Positions 8,471-19,497 of a stretch of DNA of 64,000 nt are shown piece after piece (position 1 is the stretch's first letter; each line of letters opens with the position of its first letter). Below the pieces are notes generated by a model, which saw only the letters and a list, made by a program, of their open reading frames with translations, searched no databases and was not told where the DNA came from. The DNA is from Methylomicrobium lacus LW14 (lineage in GTDB: Bacteria > Pseudomonadota > Gammaproteobacteria > Methylococcales > Methylomonadaceae): contig NZ_AZUN01000001.1 of the NCBI RefSeq assembly GCF_000527095.1, positions 806,001 through 870,000 of the forward strand. The letters are read 5' to 3'. The position numbers and the translations under genes are program-made.

Positions 8471-11400
8471 ATGAATAATAACAATGAACATCCTTCGCTT
8501 GTGAATAAAGTCGGTGCAGATACGCTCGAAAGTCTGTTGCCGGATAAAAAATGGTTCGATCTTTTCAAGGACAAAAAAGCCTGGATCGATCTCTTCACCC
8601 TCGGTGATCCGCAGGGGGAATGGCGCCTGCTGTTGACCGAACGCAAGCCTGAACTGGGCGAGCGCCTTGCCGCCAAACCGGAATTGGCCGAGCTTTTTGC
8701 GCGCCATCCGGGGTGGCGGGACGTGCTTGCGGACCATGACGAAGCGGCGGCGTTCCTGACCAGCGCGCCTTATCTCGACCGCCTGAACTTGTTTTTGCCG
8801 CATCCGGCATGGATCGGCCTGTTCAAAAGCCAGGCAAAATCCCTGCTCGAAAAATTGGATGCGGATGGCGCGTGGGAAAAATCATTTAAAAATAATTCGG
8901 AATGGCTCCAATTATTCATTAGTAAACCGGAATGGGCCGCGCTGTTTTTGCATAAACCGGAGTGGTTCGACCGGCTTAGCGATGATTTTGCCTGGGCGGA
9001 AAAACTGGCCGGCGATACGGAATGGGGCGAACAATTCGCTCTCGACCCGGAGTGGGCCTTCGTATTCGCCTATGAACTGAAGAAGCTCGGTGCACGCCAG
9101 GGGCAGGCTATCGACCCGAAAAACCTCGTAGGGCTGGCTTTTTCAGGCGGCGGCATCCGCAGCGCATCGTTCGGCCTGGGCGTGCTGGAGGCGCTGAGAG
9201 ATTTCGGCTTGCTGAAGAAAGTCGATTACCTGTCGACCGTTTCCGGCGGCGGCTATATCGGCGCCTGGTTGAGCGCGAATTGCAGGCGCGCGAATGGGAA
9301 TGGCGTGTCTGACTGGCTGAGCGGGGAGGCGAAGGATCAATGGGACGATTCGATTCGGCATTTGCGCCGCTACTCGAATTATCTGTCGCCCAAGGTCGGG
9401 CTGTTCAGCGCCGACACCTGGACGATGGCGGCAGTCTGGCTGCGCAACACCTTGATGATACAGTTGACGGTGATTCTGGGCCTTGCGGTGCTGCTGTTGG
9501 TCCCGCACCTGTTGTTTGCGGTGTTCAATTGGTGGCCCGAGGCGGGGGATGCGCCTTTCATCGCGCTCGATTGGCGCTGGACGACGGTCGCGCTGTTCAT
9601 TCTCGCGGTGACCGGCATCGCCTACAACAATCGCAGCCTGAACATCAAAAAGACGGAGGCCAAGATTCAGTGGCTCAGGGTTTTTGTGTTGCTCGCGATC
9701 GCCGCGGCGGTCTATCAGCGTTACGACTTTCAACCTTTTGCATACCGGGAGCTGGCGAGTGAAATTTCGGATGTTGCGGTTGCGGTTGCAATCGCGCTGT
9801 GTTTGGTGCTGGTCGGTTTCTTTCTGCTGCCGGCCGTGCTGCAATTCAGAAAAGACAGGTCCGATCGCGATGTCCCGTTCGATTATTCGCAAGGGGCGGT
9901 GCAGCTCTGGGTCGTGCTGCCGATGCTGGCGGTCGGTTTTTTCGTGGCGGCGATCGTCTGGCAGCGAAGTCTGAAACCGCCTTATAGTCATTGGGAAACC
10001 TACGGCGATTTTTTTACCGGAGCTTGGGCCTACTGGCCGTTCCCGCTGACAGTCGCTTTCGTCTCCCTGTTTTTGCTCGCCTTCTGCTGCCTGAAGGACG
10101 GCGCGGACGATGCGCAAGAAACACCCGACGCGAACCTGCTCGCCCAGCTTGAAAAAGGCGTGGTGCTGGTATTGTCGCCCACGATCGCGACCTTGGTGTT
10201 GTATCTGTTGATCACCGCGACCATGTTGCTGCTGCACACATGGATAACGCCTGACGAGGATGGGCGGTGGCTGCTCAAAGGCTGGGTGCAGCAACCGGAA
10301 GACGTCGGGAAATGGCTGGCGTTTGTTTGGGCGCCGCCGCTGATCCTGTTTGCATTCTCGATCTCGATCATCATGATGCTGGGCGTTTTGGGGCGTCACT
10401 CGATCGAAGGCGTGCGCGAATGGTGGAGCCGCCTCGGCGCCTGGTTGTCGATTTACGGCGTCGGTTGGATGGTGATCAGCGTGGCGGCCGTATATGGGCC
10501 GGCTCTTAGCAAACTGCTGGTGGAGGAAAACTGGGATGAGCTACTTGGAGGGACCTGGATAGGAACGACGATCGCCGGTGTTTTTGCCGGAAAATCCACG
10601 TCGACCGCAGGCAATGGAGGCAGCTCGAGGGTGCTCGAGGTCGTCGCGAAAATCGCGCCATTCGCGTTCATCCTGGGTTTGCTGGTCGCGGTGTCGACGC
10701 TCGTGTCCGTGCTGATCAAGGAGGCGCCGGCAGACATAAGCCAGGAACATTGGGCGATGTTGCTATTTGCGGCGGGGTGCATGCTGACATTGCTGCTCGG
10801 CTGGCGTGTCGATATCAACGAATTCAGCTTCAACGCTTTTTACCGCAACCGGCTCGCGCGCTGTTATCTCGGAGCGACCCGGCTCGGCGCCACCCGGCCG
10901 ACGCAGCGCCAGCCGCAGATCTTTACCGGCTTCGACGATCGCGACGACTTGCCGCTGGCGGATCTGGATGATTTGAACGGGCCTTTGCATATCGTCAATT
11001 GCGCGCTGAATCTGGGCGGGTCGAGCGATTTAGCGCTGCATACCCGGCAAAGCGCGAACTTTACCTTGACGCCCTATGCTTTCGGCAGCCGCTATCGAAT
11101 CAAAAGCGAAGGCGGCGGGGATGACGGCAGCAGGCCGGTCGGTTATTTGAATACGCGCGAATTTTGCAAACGCTTTGGCCAGCCGACGTTGGGGCAGGCG
11201 ATTGCGGTATCGGGCGCCGCCGCGAACCCGAACATGGGCTATCATACCTCGCCGGTCACCGCCTTCCTGATGACCTTGTTCAACGTGCGCTTGGGCTGGT
11301 GGTTTCCGAATCCGAGCCAACCCAACGTTAACAGGACTTCGCCGAGATTCGGCTTGACCTATTTGCTGATGGAGTTGTTCGGTGCGGCGAACGAACGTTC

Positions 11401-12331
11401 CGATTACCTGTCGATTTCGGACGGCGGTCATTTCGAAAATCTGGCTGCTTACGAACTGATAAAACGCCAGTGTAAAGTGATCATCATCAGCGATGGCGAG
11501 TGCGATCCTGAGTATCAGTTTGAAGGCTTGGGCACCCTGATACGGATGTGCGATGTCGATTTTGGGGCGAAAATCGACATCGATGTGCGCTCCATCCAGC
11601 CGGATGCTGGGGTCCGCTGGAGCCGGAATCGCTGCGCGGTAGGCGAGATCGTTTATAAGGATAGTTCTACCGGCACCTTAATCTATATCAAAGCCTCGAT
11701 GAATGGGCATGAGGATACGGCCGTGATGCAATATAAGGCGTCGCATCAGGCTTTCCCGCACGAGTCGACCAGCGACCAATTCTATGGCGAAGACCAGTTC
11801 GAGAGTTATCGCCGCTTGGGGCGCGATATTACCAGGCGGACTTTCGACCCGGTGCTGAGAAATATCGATTCCGATACCCGGCTCTACATCGAGGGACTCT
11901 ATATCGAGGCGCCGGATTTTATCGAGTGCGCAAAAAGGCTCAGCGACATCTGGTCGCCGATTCTGCCCAGCATTGCCCAGTTCTCCCGGCATGCGGACCG
12001 CCTGATGGGGCTCTGGTCGGCGATCGGCGGTAATAAAGACCTGCAATCCCTGGATGCGCAATTGGCTGCAGCTTCCCCCGAACCGATTCCCGAAACTTTC
12101 CGGTCGACGTTTTATTTCTGCAGCGAATTGATTCAACTGATGGAGAACGTGTATTTGGATCTGGATTTAGAGGAAACCTGGAAACATCCGGATAACGAAG
12201 GCTGGCGGACCTTGTTCATCCAATGGGCGAAGTCGGAAGCCTTTCGGGATACCTGGAAAAGGACACATCGCAGTTACGGTTCGAGGTTCCGTTATTTTTG
12301 TCATCGCCACCTGCATTTGCCGGTTTCTTGA
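8471..12331 (+). CDS. Large membrane-embedded patatin-like phospholipase with N-terminal decapeptide repeats
   Basis: A 1286-residue protein. Residues about 26-205 are a run of degenerate ten-residue units of the form (K/D)PEWxxLFxx (for example KPEWAALFLH, KPEWFDRLSD, DPEWAFVFAY). The patatin core starts at about 220 with GLAFSGGGIRSASFGLG (oxyanion loop). The nucleophile is Ser258 in STVSGGGYIG, a variant of GxSxG. About eleven hydrophobic helices (roughly 325-790) are inserted, followed by the family segment VDINEFSFNAFYRNRLARCY and FTGFDDRDDL. The catalytic Asp984 lies in SISDGGHFENLAAYEL. Both dyad residues are therefore present but 726 positions apart. The predicted activity is acyl-ester hydrolysis at the inner membrane; the substrate is unknown. 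AGGGGGA upstream of the ATG supports the start. It is a single-gene unit between unrelated neighbours. Confidence 0.85.
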   Translation: MNNNNEHPSLVNKVGADTLESLLPDKKWFDLFKDKKAWIDLFTLGDPQGEWRLLLTERKPELGERLAAKPELAELFARHPGWRDVLADHDEAAAFLTSAPYLDRLNLFLPHPAWIGLFKSQAKSLLEKLDADGAWEKSFKNNSEWLQLFISKPEWAALFLHKPEWFDRLSDDFAWAEKLAGDTEWGEQFALDPEWAFVFAYELKKLGARQGQAIDPKNLVGLAFSGGGIRSASFGLGVLEALRDFGLLKKVDYLSTVSGGGYIGAWLSANCRRANGNGVSDWLSGEAKDQWDDSIRHLRRYSNYLSPKVGLFSADTWTMAAVWLRNTLMIQLTVILGLAVLLLVPHLLFAVFNWWPEAGDAPFIALDWRWTTVALFILAVTGIAYNNRSLNIKKTEAKIQWLRVFVLLAIAAAVYQRYDFQPFAYRELASEISDVAVAVAIALCLVLVGFFLLPAVLQFRKDRSDRDVPFDYSQGAVQLWVVLPMLAVGFFVAAIVWQRSLKPPYSHWETYGDFFTGAWAYWPFPLTVAFVSLFLLAFCCLKDGADDAQETPDANLLAQLEKGVVLVLSPTIATLVLYLLITATMLLLHTWITPDEDGRWLLKGWVQQPEDVGKWLAFVWAPPLILFAFSISIIMMLGVLGRHSIEGVREWWSRLGAWLSIYGVGWMVISVAAVYGPALSKLLVEENWDELLGGTWIGTTIAGVFAGKSTSTAGNGGSSRVLEVVAKIAPFAFILGLLVAVSTLVSVLIKEAPADISQEHWAMLLFAAGCMLTLLLGWRVDINEFSFNAFYRNRLARCYLGATRLGATRPTQRQPQIFTGFDDRDDLPLADLDDLNGPLHIVNCALNLGGSSDLALHTRQSANFTLTPYAFGSRYRIKSEGGGDDGSRPVGYLNTREFCKRFGQPTLGQAIAVSGAAANPNMGYHTSPVTAFLMTLFNVRLGWWFPNPSQPNVNRTSPRFGLTYLLMELFGAANERSDYLSISDGGHFENLAAYELIKRQCKVIIISDGECDPEYQFEGLGTLIRMCDVDFGAKIDIDVRSIQPDAGVRWSRNRCAVGEIVYKDSSTGTLIYIKASMNGHEDTAVMQYKASHQAFPHESTSDQFYGEDQFESYRRLGRDITRRTFDPVLRNIDSDTRLYIEGLYIEAPDFIECAKRLSDIWSPILPSIAQFSRHADRLMGLWSAIGGNKDLQSLDAQLAAASPEPIPETFRSTFYFCSELIQLMENVYLDLDLEETWKHPDNEGWRTLFIQWAKSEAFRDTWKRTHRSYGSRFRYFCHRHLHLPVS

Positions 12332-12381
12332 GGTTCTTGAAATGGCGCCTCGGCGGCTTTCGATGCGGCGTTTCCAGGGGC

Positions 12382-12406
12382 GGGGCGGGATTTGCAAGCC
12401 CGCCCC
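12382..12406 (+). terminator. GC-rich hairpin after the patatin gene
   Basis: GGGGCGGG (12382-12389) pairs with CCCGCCCC (12399-12406) around a nine-base loop. The stem is strong but is not followed by a T-run, so termination is possible but not demonstrated. Confidence 0.35.
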
Positions 12407-12520
12407 GAACGCTTCAAGCCAACTTCACGGCTTCGATAGTTCCGCCCGGCGAGAGGTGGTGAAACGATGTTTAAATTTGTTTTACGCAAATCCTTGCGGT
12501 TCAGGTCTGCTTGATTCTGT

Positions 12521-12526
12521 TATAAT
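12521..12526 (+). promoter_or_regulatory. Probable -10 box for the lepA operon
   Basis: A perfect TATAAT lies 111 bases before the lepA start codon. No good -35 hexamer is found at 16-18 bases; TTGCGG is 21 bases upstream. Confidence 0.45.
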
Positions 12527-12636
12527 GTCCGGTTTATATTCAGGCGCGGTCCGACTCGCTCCAACAGCATTGGACAATCATTTCCCGGTATGGTCCCGCC
12601 TTCCGTTCATCGGCCTCTACAGACTTAGCAGATACA

Positions 12637-14436
<1,800 letters not shown>

Positions 14437-14478
14437 AGCGGTGTCTTCACTTTATAATCAGCACAGGATTGGATAACG

Positions 14479-15255
14479 ATGGACTACGATTTTTCGTTTT
14501 TTCTGTTCGTGGCGACCGTCGTCACGGGCGTCATTTGGGGCGGCTATGTCGCATGGTTAAAGACCCAAAACAGACCCTACGACGCAGAAAACGAACCCTG
14601 GCTGGTCGAATATGCGCATTCGTTCTTCCCGGTCGTGTTGATCGTGTTAGTGCTGCGTTCATTCATTGCCGAGCCGTTTCGGATTCCTTCCGCCTCGATG
14701 ATGCCGACCTTGTTGATCGGCGATTTCATTCTGGTCAATAAATTTACTTACGGCATTCGCCTGCCGGTGATCAACAAAAAAGTGATCGAGGTGAATGAGC
14801 CGCAGCGCGGCGATATCGTGGTGTTCCGCTTTCCTAAGGACCCGACGGTCGATTACATCAAGCGCGTGATCGGTCTTCCGGGCGACAAGATCGGCTATTT
14901 CAATAAAACGCTTTCCGTGAACGGCGCGCCGGTCAGTCAGGCGGCCATCGGCACCTATGAAGGCCGCGGCCAGGGACAGGACATGAGCGGGTCGATCGAA
15001 CTGAACGAGGATTTGACCGGCGTCGAACATAAAATTCTAGTCCGGCAGGAAGCGCCTACGGTCGAAGGCGTGTTTGTGGTGCCGGAGGGGCATTATTTCG
15101 TGATGGGCGACAACCGCGACAACAGTAACGACAGCCGTTACTGGGGCATGGTGCCGGAACAAAATCTGGTCGGCAAGGCGTTCTTTATCTGGATGAGCTG
15201 GGATTGGCAGGATAAAGGCGTCGGTTTTGACCGTATTGGCACCGCGTTAAAATAA
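14479..15255 (+). CDS. lepB: Signal peptidase I
   Basis: A 258-residue inner-membrane endopeptidase that removes signal peptides from exported proteins. Two N-terminal membrane helices are visible (about 5-22 and 50-65). The catalytic Ser73 sits in IPSASMMPTL and the general base Lys128 in DYIKRVIGLPGD. The later box MGDNRDNSNDSR is also intact. It is shorter than the E. coli enzyme but typical for many proteobacteria. It follows lepA by 42 bases in the same operon. Confidence 0.97.
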   Translation: MDYDFSFFLFVATVVTGVIWGGYVAWLKTQNRPYDAENEPWLVEYAHSFFPVVLIVLVLRSFIAEPFRIPSASMMPTLLIGDFILVNKFTYGIRLPVINKKVIEVNEPQRGDIVVFRFPKDPTVDYIKRVIGLPGDKIGYFNKTLSVNGAPVSQAAIGTYEGRGQGQDMSGSIELNEDLTGVEHKILVRQEAPTVEGVFVVPEGHYFVMGDNRDNSNDSRYWGMVPEQNLVGKAFFIWMSWDWQDKGVGFDRIGTALK

Positions 15256-15296
15256 ACTAGACTTAGGGGATTCATTCATTAAGCCTGGGAGGCGTT

Positions 15297-15683
15297 ATGC
15301 AAGCATTGCCAAAACATCAGCGGGGTCTGACCTTTATTTCCTTATGTATTCTGCTGGGTATCGCCGGCTTCTTCGTGTTTCTGGTTTTGAAAATCGGGCC
15401 GATTTATATGGATCACAATAAGGTCGCGAGTGCATTATCCGCATTGAAAAAAGATTCGGCATTTCCGATGATGACCGAACACGAGATCAGGCGGAGCCTC
15501 GATAATCGCTTTAATATCGGTTATGTCGATTTTATTGCTCCGGAAGATATTAAAGTGAGCAAGAGCAATGATTATGTGAAAGTCGAGATCGCCTATGAGG
15601 TGGTCAAGCCGTTGGCTTATAACCTCAGCGTGTTGGTCGATTTTCATGACATGATAGAGACTGGAGGAGACGGCGGCGTGTGA
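15297..15683 (+). CDS. DUF4845 family membrane-anchored protein
   Basis: A 128-residue protein with one N-terminal hydrophobic segment in a pilin-like context (GLTFISLCILLGIAGFFVF) and a small extracytoplasmic domain. It belongs to the DUF4845 family, which regularly lies between lepB and rnc in gammaproteobacteria; the function is unknown. GGGAGG seven bases before the ATG is a strong ribosome binding site. Its stop codon overlaps the GTG start of rnc by four bases (GTGA), implying translational coupling. Confidence 0.85.
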   Translation: MQALPKHQRGLTFISLCILLGIAGFFVFLVLKIGPIYMDHNKVASALSALKKDSAFPMMTEHEIRRSLDNRFNIGYVDFIAPEDIKVSKSNDYVKVEIAYEVVKPLAYNLSVLVDFHDMIETGGDGGV

Positions 15684-16363
15684 TTAGGGAACCGAAGATC
15701 TTGTGCGGTAAATTGGGGTTGACCTTTAATAATCCCGATCTTTTTTTGATGGCGTTGACGCATCGCAGCGCCGGCGCGAAAAACAACGAACGCCTGGAAT
15801 TTTTAGGCGATTCGATTCTGGGTTTCGTGATTGCCGAAGTTTTATATGACAAATTTCCCTGCGCTCCCGAAGGCGTACTGAGCCGGCTGCGGGCGAATCT
15901 GGTCAATCAGGGCTCGCTGGCCGAGCTGGCGCGCGAACATCGCTTCGGCGATTACCTGCTCTTAGGTTCCGGCGAATTGAAAAGCGGCGGCTTCCGGCGC
16001 GAATCGATTCTGTCCGATGCGCTGGAGGCGGTGATCGGCGCGTTGTATCTCGATCAGGGCATGGATGTCTGCAAGCAATGGATCAAGGACTTGTTTCAGC
16101 AAAAAGTCCAAGCCTTGTCGCTGGATAATTGGCAGAAAGATCCGAAGACGCAGCTGCAGGAGCTGATGCAGTCGAAAAAAATCGACTTGCCCGAATATAC
16201 GCTGTTGACCATGTCCGGTCTGCCGCATGAACAAACCTTTAAAGTCAAATGCACGATCCCGCTGTTGAAGGATGCGTGTATCGGCACCGGCGTGTCGCGC
16301 AAGCGAGCGGAACAGGCGGCGGCAGAAAAAATACTGCAATTACTGGAGAAAACAGATCAATGA
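15680..16363 (+). CDS. rnc: Ribonuclease III
   Basis: A 227-residue double-stranded-RNA endonuclease for rRNA and mRNA processing. The RNase III signature NERLEFLGDSILG and the second acidic cluster SDALEAVIGALYLD are intact. The C-terminal part (from about DPKTQLQELMQ) is the dsRNA-binding domain, ending KRAEQAAAEKILQLL. The start is GTG at 15680, overlapping the upstream stop codon. The stop overlaps the era ATG (ATGA). Both overlaps argue for coupled translation. Confidence 0.97.
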   Translation: MIREPKILCGKLGLTFNNPDLFLMALTHRSAGAKNNERLEFLGDSILGFVIAEVLYDKFPCAPEGVLSRLRANLVNQGSLAELAREHRFGDYLLLGSGELKSGGFRRESILSDALEAVIGALYLDQGMDVCKQWIKDLFQQKVQALSLDNWQKDPKTQLQELMQSKKIDLPEYTLLTMSGLPHEQTFKVKCTIPLLKDACIGTGVSRKRAEQAAAEKILQLLEKTDQ

Positions 16364-17241
16364 AATGCGGTTTTGCGGCCCTGATCGGGCGCCCGAATGT
16401 TGGCAAATCGACATTGATGAATCATTTGCTGAAACAGAAAATCAGCATCACCTCGCGCAAGCCGCAAACGACCCGGCACCGGATCGTCGGAATCAACACC
16501 ACCGAAGCCGGCCAGATCGTTTATCTCGATACGCCCGGCATGCATCAAAGCGAAAAACGCGCGTTGAACCGCTATCTAAACCGGACGGCCGATACGACCC
16601 TGCTCGGCGTCGATGTGGTGGTCTGGCTGATCGACGGCCTGACCTTTCAGGACTATGACGAAGTCATCTTCAAAAAGCTCGAACAGGCGGGCTTGCCGGT
16701 CATTCTGGCGGTCAACAAGGTGGACAGGATCAAGGACAAGGAGCAGATTCTGGCGTTTTTTGCCGAGGCGCAGCACCGCTTTCCGTTCAAGCATCTGGTG
16801 CCGATCTCGGCGTTGAAAAACACCAACCTGGAAGACCTCGAAAGCGCGATCTTCGAGTTGTTGCCCGAAGGCGGCCTGATTTACCCGGAAGATCAAATCA
16901 CCGATCGTCCCGAGCGTTTTTTATGCGCCGAAATCATCCGCGAAAAGTTGACGCGCCGTCTTGGCGACGAGCTGCCGTATGCGTTGACCGTCGAAATCGA
17001 ACTGTATCAGGAAATGCCGGGCATCACCAAGATTTATGCGGTGATCTGGGTCGAGCGTTCGGCGCAGAAAACGATCGTGATCGGCAAGGACGGCGAGTTG
17101 TTGAAAAAGGTCGGCATGGATGCGCGCCTGGACATCGAAAAGCTGCTCGACAAGAAAGTCTATCTGCAACTGTGGGTGAAGGTCAAAAAAGGCTGGTCCG
17201 ATAACGAGCGCGCCTTGCACAGCCTCGGATTTAATGACTGA
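16360..17241 (+). CDS. era: GTPase Era, 30S assembly factor
   Basis: A 293-residue protein starting MKCGFAALIGRPNVGKSTLM. The start at 16360 overlaps the rnc stop; a longer frame starting at 16249 would add non-conserved residues translated from inside rnc. G1 GRPNVGKS, G3 DTPGMH and G4 NKVD are present. The C-terminal KH domain includes KTIVIGKDGELLKKVG, which binds the 3' end of 16S rRNA. The end overlaps the recO start by 8 bases. Confidence 0.97.
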   Translation: MKCGFAALIGRPNVGKSTLMNHLLKQKISITSRKPQTTRHRIVGINTTEAGQIVYLDTPGMHQSEKRALNRYLNRTADTTLLGVDVVVWLIDGLTFQDYDEVIFKKLEQAGLPVILAVNKVDRIKDKEQILAFFAEAQHRFPFKHLVPISALKNTNLEDLESAIFELLPEGGLIYPEDQITDRPERFLCAEIIREKLTRRLGDELPYALTVEIELYQEMPGITKIYAVIWVERSAQKTIVIGKDGELLKKVGMDARLDIEKLLDKKVYLQLWVKVKKGWSDNERALHSLGFND

Positions 17242-17941
17242 AACCCGTGTCTATTTACAGCCCGCCTATATCCTCCGGCAGCGCAGCTACCGCGAATCAA
17301 GCCTGATCTTCGAGGCCTTTACCCGCGATTTCGGCAGGATTTCGGTCTTGGCGAAAGGCGTCAGGAAAGCCAAATCGAAATCGCAAGGCTTGCTGCAGCC
17401 CTTTGTTCCTTTGCATTTGACTTTTCTCGGCAAGGCGGAATTAAAGACGCTGACCGATGTCGAACTGGCAGAATCGTACCTGCCCTTGAACGGTTTCGCA
17501 TTGTATTGCGGATTTTATCTGAATGAATTGACCTCAGCTTTTCTGCACCCGGACGATCCGCATCCGGAGTTGTTTGCCGATTATCGTCAATGCCTGGGCG
17601 ATTTGCAGCAGCCAGGCTTGCTCGAAGCCTTGCTGAGAAATTTCGAGCTCAATCTGATCGAGAAGACCGGTTACGGTCTGCAACTCGCTTACGATGCTCA
17701 TCACGACAGGCCGGTCGATCCCCTTAAAAAATATCACCTCGATGCCGATCTGAGTCCAGTCGAGGCGATGGACGGGATTTATTCCGGCAATACCTTGCTG
17801 GCCATGCAGTCCCGCAATTTCAGCGATGCGGAAGTCTTGGTCGGGGCGAAAGTGTTGCTGAGGCGCGTGCTGGATCAATTATTGCACGGCAAGCCGCTGA
17901 ACAGCCGCAAGGTCCTCAACGAAATCATTAAACGTTTATAA
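17234..17941 (+). CDS. recO: DNA repair protein RecO
   Basis: A 235-residue protein. The N-terminal OB fold is typical (AYILRQRSYRESSLIFEAFT, then FGRISVLAKGVRKAKSKSQG). The helical C-terminal half lacks zinc-binding cysteine pairs, as in enterobacterial RecO. RecO loads RecA onto SSB-coated single strands in the RecFOR pathway. The ATG overlaps the end of era by 8 bases. Confidence 0.95.
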   Translation: MTETRVYLQPAYILRQRSYRESSLIFEAFTRDFGRISVLAKGVRKAKSKSQGLLQPFVPLHLTFLGKAELKTLTDVELAESYLPLNGFALYCGFYLNELTSAFLHPDDPHPELFADYRQCLGDLQQPGLLEALLRNFELNLIEKTGYGLQLAYDAHHDRPVDPLKKYHLDADLSPVEAMDGIYSGNTLLAMQSRNFSDAEVLVGAKVLLRRVLDQLLHGKPLNSRKVLNEIIKRL

Positions 17942-17945
17942 GCCA

Positions 17946-18692
17946 ATGGATAGCAGAGAAATTTTATTAGGCGTCAATATCGATCATATTGCGACCGTGC
18001 GGCAGACGCGCGGCACCGTGTATCCGGACCCCGTGCAGGCGGCCCTGGTCGCCGAACAGGCCGGTGCCGACGGCATTACCGCGCATCTGCGCGAAGACCG
18101 CCGGCACATGCAGGACCGCGATCTGTTTTTATTGCAGGCGATGATCCAGACCCGGCTGAATATGGAAATGGCGGTGACCGAAGAAATGGTCGGCATCGCG
18201 GAAAAACTCAAACCGACCGCCTGCTGTCTGGTGCCGGAAAAACGCGAGGAATTGACCACCGAAGGCGGCCTCGATGTCGCCGGCAATCTGCCCCATATTG
18301 CCTCGGCCTGCGCCAGACTGGCGGCGGTCGGCGTCGAAGTTTCGCTATTCATCGATCCGGAGGAAGCGCAGATCGAGGCGGCGATTAAAGCCGGCGCGCC
18401 GGTGATCGAATTGCATACCGGCCGCTATGCGGACGCCGAAAATCCCGCCGCGTGCGCGCGGGAGTTGGAGCGCATCCGCCAAGCCGCGCGCCTGGCGCAC
18501 GCTGCCGGCTTGCAGGTCAATGCCGGCCACGGCCTGAATTATCATAACGTGCAGGCCATTTGCCGGATTCCTGAAATCGTCGAATTGAACATCGGTCATG
18601 CCATCGTGGCCAGGGCCTTGTTCAGCGGGCTCGATCAGGCGGTTCGCGATTTGAAGCAATTGATGCTGCAAAGCCGTCTTGCAAGCCGTTAA
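17946..18692 (+). CDS. pdxJ: Pyridoxine 5'-phosphate synthase
   Basis: A 248-residue TIM-barrel enzyme that condenses 1-deoxyxylulose 5-phosphate with 3-amino-2-oxopropyl phosphate in the DXP-dependent vitamin B6 pathway. The N-terminal signature GVNIDHIATVRQTRGT (9-24) and the active-site loop HLREDRRHMQDRD are intact, as is the C-terminal VNAGHGLNYHN. It starts four bases after the recO stop and has no clear Shine-Dalgarno, so translation may depend on recO. Confidence 0.97.
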   Translation: MDSREILLGVNIDHIATVRQTRGTVYPDPVQAALVAEQAGADGITAHLREDRRHMQDRDLFLLQAMIQTRLNMEMAVTEEMVGIAEKLKPTACCLVPEKREELTTEGGLDVAGNLPHIASACARLAAVGVEVSLFIDPEEAQIEAAIKAGAPVIELHTGRYADAENPAACARELERIRQAARLAHAAGLQVNAGHGLNYHNVQAICRIPEIVELNIGHAIVARALFSGLDQAVRDLKQLMLQSRLASR

Positions 18693-18700
18693 ATGAGTCT

Positions 18701-19441
18701 ATGAAACTGGTTCATCATCAACTGACCTCGCAGGGCAACCGGGAGATTAACCAGGACTGCATGGCCTATCGCGTCGATCCTGATTTTGCGCTGTTTGTCG
18801 TCGCGGACGGTCTCGGTGGGCATCATGCCGGCGAAAAGGCATCACGTTTCTTTTGTCATGGCCTGATCAAAAATGCCGAAGCTTTTGCGCGCTTGATGGA
18901 GAACAAGCCGGGGGTGACGATGGCGTTATGGATCGACGCCGCCGTGGAGGAAATGCGAAATCTGTTCGCGGGCGATCCGGCGGCGCTCGAGGCGCACACG
19001 ACCTGCGCGATTCTTTACCTCGATAAAAATCAGGTTTTGACCGCGCATTGCGGCGATTCGAGGGTGTATCGGCTGAGTCCGCGTGAGGTGCTATGGCGGA
19101 CCCGTGATCATTCGATCCCGCAGGCCTTGCTGGAAGAGGGCAAGATCACCGAAAGCGAAATGGGCGGGCATCCGGAACAGAATTGTCTGCGGCGCAGCAT
19201 TAATGTGGCGGCGGGGCATCAGAGCGAGATCGCCGTCTATCCGGCCGCAGAGGCGGGGGAGACCTTTATATTATGCAGCGACGGCTTTTGGGAGAATGTA
19301 AAAGCGCAGGAGTTTCTGCAACTGGCGCAGCCGGAAAGCGGTATCAACGAACTCGGAAAGGCGGCCAAGCTGTCGCTGTTGCGCGCGAACGGCAAGAGCG
19401 ACAATATTACCGTGCAGTGGGTTCGCTGTTTATCGCTATGA
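18701..19441 (+). CDS. PP2C-family serine/threonine phosphatase
   Basis: A 246-residue cytoplasmic metal-dependent phosphatase. PP2C motifs are seen in order: GNREINQDC (12-20), VVADGLGGHHAGEKAS (34-48), HCGDSRVY and LCSDGFWENV, followed by GKSDNITV near the end. It lies only eight bases after pdxJ, so it probably shares the operon tail. No partner kinase gene is in the window. Confidence 0.9.
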   Translation: MKLVHHQLTSQGNREINQDCMAYRVDPDFALFVVADGLGGHHAGEKASRFFCHGLIKNAEAFARLMENKPGVTMALWIDAAVEEMRNLFAGDPAALEAHTTCAILYLDKNQVLTAHCGDSRVYRLSPREVLWRTRDHSIPQALLEEGKITESEMGGHPEQNCLRRSINVAAGHQSEIAVYPAAEAGETFILCSDGFWENVKAQEFLQLAQPESGINELGKAAKLSLLRANGKSDNITVQWVRCLSL

Positions 19442-19497
19442 TGTAAGGCTGTTTTTGCCGCGAGAATGACCGGGGCAAGGGCGAGCAGCGCAGGATT

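Larger units (their letters stand above)
12332..12636. other. Intergenic region with hairpin and lepA promoter
   Basis: This gap carries a GC-rich hairpin (12382-12406) after the patatin gene and the lepA -10 box at 12521-12526. Nothing else is seen. Confidence 0.5.

Noticed and set aside
9143..10399. Long minus-strand open frame opposite the patatin gene (418 codons)
   Set aside because: Highly biased Gln/Arg/His composition typical of an antisense shadow.
16249..16359. Longer N-terminus for Era
   Set aside because: The extra residues come from inside rnc and are not Era-like; MKCGFAALIG at 16360 is the conserved start.
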